Shown here in pieces: positions 39,503 through 47,709 of a DNA stretch of 64,000 nucleotides. The notes beneath the pieces were generated by a model. The model had not been told where the DNA came from. It searched no databases and worked only from the letters and a program-made list of their open reading frames with translations. Position 1 is the stretch's first letter; each line of letters opens with the position of its first letter. Made by a program: the position numbers and the translations under genes. Origin of the DNA: Staphylococcus pseudoxylosus (lineage in GTDB: Bacteria; Bacillota; Bacilli; Staphylococcales; Staphylococcaceae); NCBI RefSeq assembly GCF_003697915.1, contig NZ_RCVN01000005.1:124001-188000 (forward strand). Direction: 5' to 3'.

Positions 39503-39702
39503 AAATCCCTCTCCTCTATAATGAAAATATTTTCGACAGGTTCATCAAATATGTTTGCAATTTTTACTGCAGTTAAAATAGATGGCATAAAATCATTTCG
39601 CTCAATTAAGGAAATAGTCTGTCGTGAAACGCCTGCCTTTTTAGCAAGTTGTGTTTGATTATAGCCATCACGAGCACGCAATTCTTTAACACGATTTCGC
39701 AA
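39499..39702 (-). CDS. XRE-type HTH regulator of the ABC operon
   Basis: 67 residues from a TTG at 39702 with GGAG 9 bases upstream. It is a single lambda-repressor-like HTH: VKELRARDGYNQTQLAKKAG, then VSRQTISLIERNDFMPSIL. Such small regulators usually repress their own operon. It is the first gene of four, coupled to the DUF3169 gene. Confidence 0.88.
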   Translation of the reverse strand: MRNRVKELRARDGYNQTQLAKKAGVSRQTISLIERNDFMPSILTAVKIANIFDEPVENIFIIEERDL

Positions 39703-39794
39703 ATATTATCAACTCCTTGTATACAATATATAATATTTCAGTAAATTTGACAACTATATTAGTCAAAATGACGTATATATGTGTCTTTTTCAGC

Positions 39795-39843
39795 AGTGAA
39801 AAAGCTACTAAAAGCACGTAGTATAGCCTTTAGTAGCTTATTT
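39795..39843 (-). terminator. Terminator of the minus-strand MFS gene
   Basis: AAGCTACTAAA (39802-39812) pairs perfectly with TTTAGTAGCTT (39829-39839). On the minus strand the stem is followed by TTTTCACTG, a modest T-run. Confidence 0.75.
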
Positions 39844-39861
39844 AAAAAAATAAATTTAATC

Positions 39862-41076
39862 TTAGCAAGTTTGCTTATGTTTTTCTTTTAATAATAAGGT
39901 ACATATAAAGCCAATGATTAATAATCCAGCAGCGAGATAAAAACCAGTTGCCATAGCACCTGTTAAATCTGTTAAATAGCCAGTCACGTATGGGGCGAGT
40001 ATTGATGCAGTCATTCCTATAAAATTATAAACACTAAAAGATGTACTTAACGCATTTTTAGGCGCATTATCTGCAACTACAGCTATTAAGACAGGATTTG
40101 TACTTATCTTCCCAACAATGCCGTAGCCAATTAAAGCAATATATAAAATCCATAAATGATCAAACATAACGATGGAAATTGTAAATATAAATGCTAAAGG
40201 TATCATTACTAATAAGACTGGGCGACGACGTCCTAATCGATCAGAAAGCCAGCTAAAGAATAGTGAGCCAGGTATAGCAGCCCAAGGAACTAATGAGGCG
40301 ATAAAGGCTACTTGGGCACCATTGATATCCCGTTCGGTTTCTAAGTAATAGGGTAACCACGTAATAATCATAAAAAAACCATAAATTGAGCAGAATATAA
40401 TGATATAAGCCAAAATCAAATTTCGATTTTTGAATAAACTAGTGAATTTAAACGGTACTTGTTGTTCAGTAGACATTTGGATATGTCTAGGGCGTTCTTT
40501 AATTACTTTATACATTAACAAAGCTAGCAGAAGTATAGGAATTGCCATGATGAAAAAAGGTGTATGCCAATTCATACCAAATTCCGGAACAGTATAACTT
40601 GAAATGAAATAACCAATTGAAGTACCAAATGCCATACCACTATTAATTAATGCACTACCGAGTGTGATATGTTTTTCAGGAATGGCTTCTGAAGATAATG
40701 CGTATTGAGGACCGTAAAACATGCCTTGTGCTAACCCAACAATAAGCCAAGATAGAATAAATAGGAAAAAGGTCGGCATTATACCAGTAATAATCATAAA
40801 TACACCAAAGATTATCATACTTGGGACAAGCATTTTCTTTCGGCCAATTTTATCTCCTAGTATACCTGAAGGGATTTGAGTCAAAGTATAGCCAATAAAG
40901 AATATACTCATGATAATACCGAGCTGTGCATTGTTTAAAGAGAAAGTGTTTTTAATATCACCCATAATTGGGTTCAATATAGTACGTCCAGCATAGATTA
41001 CTAACCATCCGAATGTAAAGATAGTAACTAATTTAATCCAGTAATGTTTACTAAGTTGTATTGATTCTTGTTGCAT
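39862..41076 (-). CDS. MFS transporter, anion:cation symporter-like
   Basis: 404 residues with 12 helices. Motif A variant GILGDKIGRKKMLVPSMIIFG lies after helix 2, and a related GSLFFSWLSDRLGRRRPVLL in the second half. The pattern resembles the anion:cation symporter subgroup (organic acids, sugar acids). It is divergent from a broken LysR gene at 41374, which may once have controlled it. The substrate is unknown. Confidence 0.8.
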   Translation of the reverse strand: MQQESIQLSKHYWIKLVTIFTFGWLVIYAGRTILNPIMGDIKNTFSLNNAQLGIIMSIFFIGYTLTQIPSGILGDKIGRKKMLVPSMIIFGVFMIITGIMPTFFLFILSWLIVGLAQGMFYGPQYALSSEAIPEKHITLGSALINSGMAFGTSIGYFISSYTVPEFGMNWHTPFFIMAIPILLLALLMYKVIKERPRHIQMSTEQQVPFKFTSLFKNRNLILAYIIIFCSIYGFFMIITWLPYYLETERDINGAQVAFIASLVPWAAIPGSLFFSWLSDRLGRRRPVLLVMIPLAFIFTISIVMFDHLWILYIALIGYGIVGKISTNPVLIAVVADNAPKNALSTSFSVYNFIGMTASILAPYVTGYLTDLTGAMATGFYLAAGLLIIGFICTLLLKEKHKQTC

Positions 41077-41373
41077 TTAAGCTGCTCCTTTCATATTCTT
41101 ATTTAATTTGATAATACCTATTTTTTGAAAAAGATGCTTTGGTAAATTCGACAAAAACATTGTGTGAAATTGAAATAAATTACATTTTTATGTAAATGAG
41201 GTTATATATTATATATTTATAAGCTCGCGTGCTATAACATCTTAAGCGCTATAGAAAATTGAAATTGAAAAATAAGTATTAAACGAATACTCAGAGCACG
41301 CTTATTATTTATAAAAAGAAAACTTAATAATGTAGAATAAGTATAAGTGTTTTAAGCAAAGGGGGATTGCTTT
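41077..41373. other. Divergent control region of MFS and LysR, 297 bases
   Basis: Contains a structured segment: GCGTGCT (41227-41233) pairs with AGCACGC (41294-41300), enclosing an AGTATT/AATACT hairpin. A TGTAAATG/TTACATTTT-type AT-rich dyad lies at about 41189-41204. Promoters for both genes must be here but I could not fix them. Confidence 0.4.
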
Positions 41374-42266
41374 ATGCAAGAGGAAGATTATAAAATTTTA
41401 GCGATGCTTAATAAAGAACAAAGCTTTACTAAAGCTGCCAAACGATTATTTATGTCACAACCATTACTTTCTTATAGGTTAAAAAAATTGAAAAAGATTT
41501 TGGAATTAATATAGTTGAAAAAATAGGGAATCAATTTAAATTCACACCCGAAGGAGAGTATCTAGTCAAATTTTCAAATAAAGTCTTATTTGAAATTCAA
41601 AATCTAAAGTCAAATATTAATGAACTTCGTGAAAATTTGAAAGGTAATATGAAACTAGGAGCGAATACAAATTTTGCTATATATACGATGCCGGAATTAA
41701 TCAAACAATATTATCAAGCCTATACAGATATTTATATATCTATGACAAGTGGTTGGAGTATTGAAATTTTAGAACAAATGGAAAATAATGACCTTGATGT
41801 AGGGATTTTAACAGGGGATTATGATTGGTATGGCAATAAAATATTATTGAAACGCGATCCATTAACCATTATTAGTAAAAAAGAGATAAGTTTGAAACGT
41901 TTAGATCAAGAATACAGAATTGTTTATAAATCTCATCAAAATTTTAACACTTATATTGAGCTAGAAAATTCAATTACTAAATCAATCAATGATTGGTGGA
42001 GTGAACGCTATGATACGTACGCTAGAAATATAATTCAAGCTGATAAAATTGAAATTTGCAAAAAATTTGTAGAGCAGGGAATGGGATATGCTATCGTTCC
42101 TAAATCATGTATTTTAGATAGTGATTCTTTTTATACTAAAGATTTGAAATTTAAAAATGGTGATAGTATTACTAGAAATACATGGTTATTATATAGGGAA
42201 GCAGCAATGAATAAGGATATAGCAAACTTTATATCCTTTTGTAAGATATATTTTGAAATAAAGTAA
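41374..42266 (+). pseudogene. LysR-family regulator with a one-base frameshift
   Basis: The ATG at 41374 follows GGGGGA and opens a LysR HTH (YKILAMLNKEQSFTKAAKRL FMSQPLLSYRLKK, split here). At the seven-A run 41481-41487 the frame goes wrong and stops at TAG 41512. Adding one A restores IEKDFGINIVEKIGNQFKFT and then the complete effector domain through 42266 (KLGANTNFAIYTMPELIKQY ... WLLYREAAMNKD). Whole length would be about 298 residues, normal for LysR. A deletion, slippage at the run or a sequencing error would all explain it. The neighbours (MFS at 39862, MFS at 42534, ureohydrolase) are the probable targets. Confidence 0.8.
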
Positions 42267-42275
42267 TTTAAAATA

Positions 42276-42322
42276 GCGCTAAGTGGTTTTTAAGCTACTT
42301 AACGCTTTCTTTTTTTATTATT
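42276..42322 (+). terminator. Terminator after the LysR gene
   Basis: AGCGCTAAGTGG pairs with CTACTTAACGCT (two mismatches) and is followed by TTCTTTTTTT. Confidence 0.75.
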
Positions 42323-42498
42323 TTTAAGCATTTTTTATAAGCACATAAAGAAATTTTATAACAGCTGTACTTTATAACAAATCACTTTAAATAAACATGA
42401 TGATATCAACGTTTTTTTATAAAACATCTCTTTATAATTAGTGGGAAAATTCAGAAATCTATTTGCTGAATTGTCATCATGGTGCTAAACTTCAACTA

Positions 42499-42518
42499 AT
42501 TTGAAGGAACCTTCAAAT
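42499..42518. promoter_or_regulatory. Palindromic operator before the DHA2-type exporter
   Basis: Perfect inverted repeat ATTTGAAGG-AA-CCTTCAAAT, ending 3 bases before the ribosome site AAGGGGG of the gene at 42534. Such a place suits a repressor or a leader hairpin. The direct repeats TTTATAACA at 42356 and 42371 stand further upstream. Confidence 0.5.
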
Positions 42519-42533
42519 CAAAGGGGGATTGCC

Positions 42534-43895
42534 ATGAAAGCTAAAAGACAAATAGATTTGTATATTTTAGGCATGGTTTTGGCAATATTAACATTTTGGC
42601 TTTTTGCACAATCAATGATTAATATCATTCCAACAATGCAAAAAGATCTAAATGTTTCATCAGGTATTTTAAACATTTCCACAAGTTTAACATCGCTATT
42701 TTGTGGATTGTTTATTGTAATTGGTGGAGGTATTTCAGATAGACTTGGGAGAAAGAAAATGACTTACGTTGGTTTAGTCATTAGCATCGTTGGGTCATTG
42801 CTTGTCATTTTGGCCAGAGAACCTGTTTTATTGATTTTTGCTAGAGTACTACAGGGTTTATCTGCAGCACTTGTGATGCCAGCTACCTTAGCATTAATTA
42901 AGACAACATTTCAAGAAAGTGAACGGCAACGTGCTTTAAGTTATTGGTCATTTGGTTCTTGGGGAGGTGGCGGTATAACCACATTTGTGGGGGGATTAAT
43001 CGCTACATATTTTGATTGGCGAATGATATTTATTTTTTCAATTGTGATTGCTCTTGTTGCAATGGTTTTATTGAAAAATATAGAAGAAACGAAAGTTGCT
43101 AAAGTAAATAAAGAGAAATTTGATATTATTGGCTTTTCAATTTTTGTAGTCCTCTTATTAGTTATTAATATTATTGTGACACAAGGACAAGATTTGGGGT
43201 GGGCAAGTTTTCCTATTATTGCATTATTCATTGCATCTATCATATTAACAATCCTATTTATTTTTTTTGAAAGAACAAGAAAACATCAATTTATAGATTT
43301 TGAGTTATTTAAAACTAAACCATTTACGGGTGCTGTCCTTACCAATTTTTTACAAAATGGCATTGCTGGCACAATTGTTGTAGCGAATACGTACATTCAG
43401 ATTGGCAGAGGGTTTACGGCTTTTCAAACAGGATTACTGACGTTGGGCAATATTATAGCTTTGTTGCTGATGATACGCGTGGGTGAGCGATTATTACAGA
43501 AAGTTGGTCCTTATAAACCAATGTTTATCTCAATTATTATAGCGAGTGTTGGTATGAGTTTTGGAGCATTAACATTTTTATCTAATTTACCATACATTAT
43601 CGTTGTGTTTATTGGCTTTTTAATTGCAGGTATCGGCATTGGTTTGTATGCAACGCCTTCATTAGATACATTGTTGGTTAATGTAAGTGACGATAAAGTA
43701 GGTATTGGTTCAGGTATTTATAAGATGGCGAGTTCTTTAGGTTATTCCTTTGGTATTGCTATTTCTACCGCAATATATACTTCATTTGCTGAATTGTTTC
43801 ACAATGAACACTTGGCAGGAGCGCTTGGCATGTTATCAATTGTTATTTTGATAGTGACGATGTATGAAAAGTCCTTGAATGCTGATTGTATATAG
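42534..43895 (+). CDS. MFS multidrug-type exporter
   Basis: 453 residues from the ATG at 42534, 6 bases after GGGGG. It has 13-14 hydrophobic segments. Motif A is GGISDRLGRKKMTYVG, and ARVLQGLSAALVMPATLALI is the antiporter-type motif C region, as in the DHA2 group. Some relatives in staphylococci give drug resistance, but the pairing with a ureohydrolase 31 bases downstream points to a guanidino compound or amine as cargo. The end of the protein (TMYEKSLNADCI) is shorter than in many relatives. Confidence 0.8.
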   Translation: MKAKRQIDLYILGMVLAILTFWLFAQSMINIIPTMQKDLNVSSGILNISTSLTSLFCGLFIVIGGGISDRLGRKKMTYVGLVISIVGSLLVILAREPVLLIFARVLQGLSAALVMPATLALIKTTFQESERQRALSYWSFGSWGGGGITTFVGGLIATYFDWRMIFIFSIVIALVAMVLLKNIEETKVAKVNKEKFDIIGFSIFVVLLLVINIIVTQGQDLGWASFPIIALFIASIILTILFIFFERTRKHQFIDFELFKTKPFTGAVLTNFLQNGIAGTIVVANTYIQIGRGFTAFQTGLLTLGNIIALLLMIRVGERLLQKVGPYKPMFISIIIASVGMSFGALTFLSNLPYIIVVFIGFLIAGIGIGLYATPSLDTLLVNVSDDKVGIGSGIYKMASSLGYSFGIAISTAIYTSFAELFHNEHLAGALGMLSIVILIVTMYEKSLNADCI

Positions 43896-43926
43896 ACACA
43901 TTTTAAATAAACGGGGGTATTTTATT

Positions 43927-44901
43927 ATGATGAATCCAGAAGAAAAGCAGACATTAAATTTACCATTTACAGGAATTTGTACATTTGGTAAATATCCAGT
44001 GTGTGATAACATTGAAAAATTATCAGATATTAATGCAGATGTGGCAGTAATTGGCGTGCCTAATGATATGGGAACACAATGGAAATCAGGGGCACGTATG
44101 GGTCCGCGTAGCGTGAGAGAAGGTTCTACACTATATAGCTTTGGGTTGGAAGGCGCTTATGATATTGAAAATGATATCACTTATTTAGGGCGAAAATGGA
44201 AAGTATTTGATGTAGGTGATGTGGATATCGTGCATGGTGATATTATGCAAAGTCACGATAACACCGAAGCGACATTGCGAAAAATTGTTGATAAAGGTGT
44301 CATGCCAGTCATTATCGGCGGAGATCATTCAATTACAGCTGCTACAGGAAAAGGTGTTGAAGCTTTAGGGCCATTCCATGTGTTGCAAATTGATGCACAT
44401 TTAGACTGGGCTGACCATCGTTCGGGACAAAGATACGGTCATGGTAGTTGTATCAGAAGGTTGTCTGAAATGGATCATGTGAAAAATATATATCAATATG
44501 GTATTCGAGGCATTAGTAGTAGTTTAAAAGAAGATGTAGATGCAGCTCGTGAATATGGTGCAACTATTTTGTCTCCGAGACAAATGCGTGAAAAGGGCCC
44601 GGAAAATTTAGCGGCATTAATTCCAGAAGGTGAAAAATTATATATTACAATTGATATCGATGGTATTGACCCTTCAATTGCGCCTGGTACTGGTACACCA
44701 TCACCAGGTGGTTTACTGTATGATGAAGTGAACGAGTTATTAAAAGCAGTAGCAAAACATAATGAAGTAGTCGGGTTTGACTTAGTAGAAGTTGCACCTG
44801 CTTATGACCCAACTGGTATGACGGGTCAGACTGCTGCACGTATTATGTTGGATTTATTGAGTTATATATTAAAAGAAAGGGAGTTAAAAGGAGAAAGATA
44901 A
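43927..44901 (+). CDS. Arginase-family ureohydrolase (agmatinase-like)
   Basis: 324 residues from ATG 43927 (or 43930), with GGGGGT upstream. The two-manganese site is complete: GGDHSITAA, then QIDAHLDWADH, then TIDIDGIDPSIAPGTGTPSP. The wide family includes agmatinase, guanidinobutyrase, guanidine hydrolase and formimidoylglutamase, all splitting urea or formamide from a guanidine-type group. The GTGTPSPGG sequence fits the agmatinase side. It follows an MFS gene in one operon and ends at a strong terminator. The true substrate cannot be read from this. Confidence 0.85.
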   Translation: MMNPEEKQTLNLPFTGICTFGKYPVCDNIEKLSDINADVAVIGVPNDMGTQWKSGARMGPRSVREGSTLYSFGLEGAYDIENDITYLGRKWKVFDVGDVDIVHGDIMQSHDNTEATLRKIVDKGVMPVIIGGDHSITAATGKGVEALGPFHVLQIDAHLDWADHRSGQRYGHGSCIRRLSEMDHVKNIYQYGIRGISSSLKEDVDAAREYGATILSPRQMREKGPENLAALIPEGEKLYITIDIDGIDPSIAPGTGTPSPGGLLYDEVNELLKAVAKHNEVVGFDLVEVAPAYDPTGMTGQTAARIMLDLLSYILKERELKGER

Positions 44902-44940
44902 ATATAACAATAAGTAGTTGTATCATATGATATTAAAATA

Positions 44941-44995
44941 AAAACACTTCCCATCGAATTTATCCTATTCAAATCGATGGGAAGTGTTTTTATTT
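44941..44995 (+). terminator. Terminator of the ureohydrolase operon
   Basis: AAAACACTTCCCATCGA pairs with TCGATGGGAAGTGTTTT, a long perfect stem with a T-run. Confidence 0.93.
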
Positions 44996-45086
44996 TTGAT
45001 GTAAAGGTGGATAGTCATTAAAAACCTCATATATTTTAATTTTGAATAGAATGCGTAAATATAAATTATAAAATATAGATAATGTT

Positions 45087-45102
45087 TGTTATAATTATAA
45101 CA
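45087..45102. promoter_or_regulatory. Palindrome upstream of the MFS gene
   Basis: TGTTATAATTATAACA is a perfect 16-base palindrome that includes a TATAAT. A repressor binding here would cover a -10 box. It lies 160 bases before the start at 45263. Confidence 0.45.
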
Positions 45103-45176
45103 TGCTAAATAAATTTAATAATAAAAAACGTGTAATTATAGTATTTGTCTTCTGAAATAGAATAGATAAGCCATAC

Positions 45177-45251
45177 ATGAGCAATTTAAATAAGTATCAA
45201 GATCTATTGGATTACATATCTAGAAACGGACAACATCTAATTGCAATATAG
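45177..45251 (+). CDS. Possible 24-residue leader peptide or gene relic
   Basis: MSNLNKYQDLLDYISRNGQH LIAI (split here) ends at TAG 45249-45251, and that TAG forms part of the ribosome site TAGGAGG of the MFS gene. The same frame continues upstream to an ATG at 45102 with a single TGA at 45153. It is either a translated leader coupling to the MFS gene or the remains of a small gene of about 49 codons. There is no strong ribosome site for it. Confidence 0.35.
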   Translation: MSNLNKYQDLLDYISRNGQHLIAI

Positions 45252-45262
45252 GAGGAATAAAA

Positions 45263-46477
45263 TTGACAACATCTAACAAGCTTATATTCAATCGTACATA
45301 TATGCTCATGTTAGCAGCAGGTATTTTTGCCATGATTGGATTTAGTACAATTTTAACAACGATTACATGGTATGCTGTTAAAGAATTACAATCGTCGATG
45401 GCATTAGGTTACATATTAGTATCGGCTACGGTGCCTAGACTACTGATGATGACATTTAGTGGTATGGTAGCTGATAAATTTAAGAAAACAACGATTATGT
45501 ATTACTCAAATATTGCAGAAGCTGCTGTTATGGTGATTCTCTATTTTCTTATTATTAATAATCAACTTTCATTAATTCCATTAATGATTTTAGCTGCTTT
45601 ATTTGGTATGCTGGATGCATTTTTTGGCCCTGCATGTACATCATTGATTCCTAAAGTGGTTAAACAAGCACAACTTCAAAGAGCCAATTCTCTTTTCCAA
45701 GGTGGTACTCAAATATCATTTATACTTGGGCCAATTGTTGCAGGTATGATTATGGAAAATTTTTCAATCGCAACAAGTTTCTACGTTGCTCTAATCTTTG
45801 TATTTTTATCAGCGATATTCGTTTTCCCGTCCTTTATCAAGGAAACGGAAGTACCAGAACGTTCCAATGAAACGCCAATTAAAGATATTATTGAAGGATT
45901 CCGTTATGTAAAATCATCTCGTTTTTTAATCACAGGCATTATTATTCTTGTTACGGCTAACTTTTTTGGTTTGGGAGCTTTAAGTGTAGGTATACCTATA
46001 TTAGTAGAAGCTTCGGGAGGTACGCCTATTAATTTAACTTACTTACAATCGAGCTTAGGCGTAGGTATGTTATCTGGAACAGTTTTACTTAGTATCGTCA
46101 CTTTAACTAAAGTAAGAGGGAAAATAACATTATTTACATTATTAGCTATGCTCTTAATATTCTTGGCATTTACACAAGTAACAGATTTAATTTGGCAAAT
46201 AATATTATTATTCTTAATAGGATTCTCATACACAATTGTTTATATTCCTTTTATTACCATGGCTCAAGAATTTTCAGATGAAAAGGTGACAGGCAGAGTG
46301 ATGAGTTTAATCTTCCTTGCAATGACTGGTTTCGATCCAATTTCATATGTTGTCATTTCAGGATTAAATACAATGGATATTTCAATTTTTAATGTTCTAG
46401 CAATTTCAGCCATAGCCAGTATCGTCGTTTGGTTGTTTATTCTAATGAATTCTAAAGTATATAGAACAATTGATTAA
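45263..46477 (+). CDS. MFS exporter, DHA3-like
   Basis: 404 residues from a TTG with TAGGAGG 8 bases upstream. Twelve helices. FSGMVADKFKKTTIMYYSNI is the motif A region, and FGMLDAFFGPACTSLIPKVV with ANSLFQGGTQISFILGPIVA are typical of the MFS_3/DHA3 group of macrolide and siderophore exporters. The leader holds a palindrome and a short frame ending in the ribosome site, so expression may be inducible. The cargo is unknown. Confidence 0.82.
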   Translation: MTTSNKLIFNRTYMLMLAAGIFAMIGFSTILTTITWYAVKELQSSMALGYILVSATVPRLLMMTFSGMVADKFKKTTIMYYSNIAEAAVMVILYFLIINNQLSLIPLMILAALFGMLDAFFGPACTSLIPKVVKQAQLQRANSLFQGGTQISFILGPIVAGMIMENFSIATSFYVALIFVFLSAIFVFPSFIKETEVPERSNETPIKDIIEGFRYVKSSRFLITGIIILVTANFFGLGALSVGIPILVEASGGTPINLTYLQSSLGVGMLSGTVLLSIVTLTKVRGKITLFTLLAMLLIFLAFTQVTDLIWQIILLFLIGFSYTIVYIPFITMAQEFSDEKVTGRVMSLIFLAMTGFDPISYVVISGLNTMDISIFNVLAISAIASIVVWLFILMNSKVYRTID

Positions 46478-46980
46478 TAAATAATGGATTGTGATACAAT
46501 TTCATATATAATTGAGAGCCTCTCACTAATTGTAATAGTGGGAGGTTTATTTTGTGTTGAAAATGTTGTGAGAGTGATTGATTTTTTTGAAAAAATGATT
46601 ATTAAAAGCAGATTAATATGTGTTTGATGAAGATAATAGAAAATTTTAATTCGTATAGGTTTCATTTAACAAAAATTAATTTATTCGTTATAATACATTT
46701 TCGCTTTATTTATGTATAAATTTATACTATATTGAGTATTGTGTGTATTTCGAGGTGTATTAATACACAATGTGATGTAACCTAAGACTTTAAAAAAGAC
46801 TGACGAGTAGTTATGTACTTTTACATTTAGAGGAGGAAAAGCAATAAGAACATTGACTTCTTAATTGATGTACTGCGAAAGTTAAAACAAATGACTTAAT
46901 AATAGAAAAGTAACTATGGCATATCAGATTTAAATAGTGAAAATATAGATAATAATGAACAATAGACAAGGAGTTTGATT
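46478..46980. other. Intergenic region, about 500 bases
   Basis: After the terminator there is AT-rich sequence with a 14-base palindrome GTGTATTAATACAC (46755-46768). AGAGGAGG at 46829-46836 looks like a strong ribosome site but no start codon follows at the right distance. The open codons after it (NIDFLIDVLRKLKQMT) end at 46896-46898. I do not call a gene. Confidence 0.45.
46517..46556 (+). terminator. Terminator of the MFS gene
   Basis: CCTCTCACT (46519-46527) pairs perfectly (with G-U) with AGTGGGAGG (46537-46545), followed by TTTATTTT. Confidence 0.8.
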
Positions 46981-47334
46981 ATGCTTAAATCTACGATTGA
47001 AAATGTAGAAAATGAAAAATATAAATTACAACCAATGAACACACATTACTTGAAAAGAATAGAAAAAATAAATCTAGAAGAGGTTTACTTTTATATTGAA
47101 AAAAGTGATGTTGTATCAATAGAAGCTTTAGAAACACATATACAGCATTCCAAAAAAGCAATCGCATTGATTGGTGAAGACAATGTGAGAACGACACTTC
47201 AAGATTGTGGTAATGGCTTATATCAAGCCACAATAATTTACTTTGAAAAATCACTCGATTCGCTTATGGATGTAACAAAAGATTTAACGCTTTTAGAAAC
47301 ACAAGAGGCGAGTAAATATATACTAATAGATTAA
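46981..47334 (+). CDS. Small hypothetical protein
   Basis: 117 residues from the ATG at 46981, 8 bases after AAGGAG; a TTG at 46975 is too close to that site. Soluble, with no signal or membrane segment, mixed alpha/beta (KYKLQPMNTHYLKRIEKINL, LYQATIIYFEKSLDSLMDVT). I do not recognise a family. Monocistronic with a strong terminator. The good ribosome site, codon use and terminator argue that it is a real gene. Confidence 0.65.
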   Translation: MLKSTIENVENEKYKLQPMNTHYLKRIEKINLEEVYFYIEKSDVVSIEALETHIQHSKKAIALIGEDNVRTTLQDCGNGLYQATIIYFEKSLDSLMDVTKDLTLLETQEASKYILID

Positions 47335-47339
47335 AATAA

Positions 47340-47391
47340 TAACACTTTCGCATGGTTTCATTTTAAAGGTGAAATAAGCGAAAGTGTTTTT
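47340..47391 (+). terminator. Terminator of the small hypothetical gene
   Basis: AACACTTTCGC pairs perfectly with GCGAAAGTGTT, with an inner TTTCA/TGAAA pair, and is followed by TTTTT. Confidence 0.9.
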
Positions 47392-47455
47392 TATGGTGAA
47401 TGAAAAGCGTTTAAATATGTAAAATCATATGGTGAGGGATTTATATACTGTGAAA

Positions 47456-47485
47456 TATAAAAAGCCACACTTTAAGGTGGCTTAA
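47456..47485 (-). terminator. Orphan hairpin, minus-strand terminator form
   Basis: AAGCCAC pairs with GTGGCTT, extended inside by ACTTTAAG. On the minus strand it is followed by TTTTTATATTT; on the plus strand no T-run follows. No minus-strand gene lies between here and the GNAT gene's end at 49540. Confidence 0.5.
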
Positions 47486-47709
47486 AGTGTCTATGCTTCT
47501 ATCAGTTACCTGTAAATTTCATATTTTCAATTGGTAAGATTTTCTATTTTAAAAAAATATTATGAATAGAAGAGTAGTTTTGAATGCTATTGCAAATAGT
47601 TTTAGTATAAGATTAATTTTATTGTACACATTAATTTCATTGCCTTATACTTATCTTGAAAATATTTTGGATTTCCAAATTTCGTCAAACCACTTTAGGA
47701 GGTTTTCTA

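Larger units (their letters stand above)
44902..45262. other. Intergenic region, 361 bases
   Basis: Holds the terminator 44941-44995, the palindrome 45087-45102 and the short frame 45177-45251 described separately. No other gene is supported. Confidence 0.55.

Noticed and set aside
42330-42533. Guanidine riboswitch before the exporter-ureohydrolase operon
   Set aside because: The leader lacks the ACGR loops of guanidine-II and the conserved core of guanidine-I; only a simple palindrome is present.
43879-43926. Upstream start of the ureohydrolase overlapping the MFS gene
   Set aside because: GGGGGT is placed for the ATG at 43927, and the extension has no family similarity.
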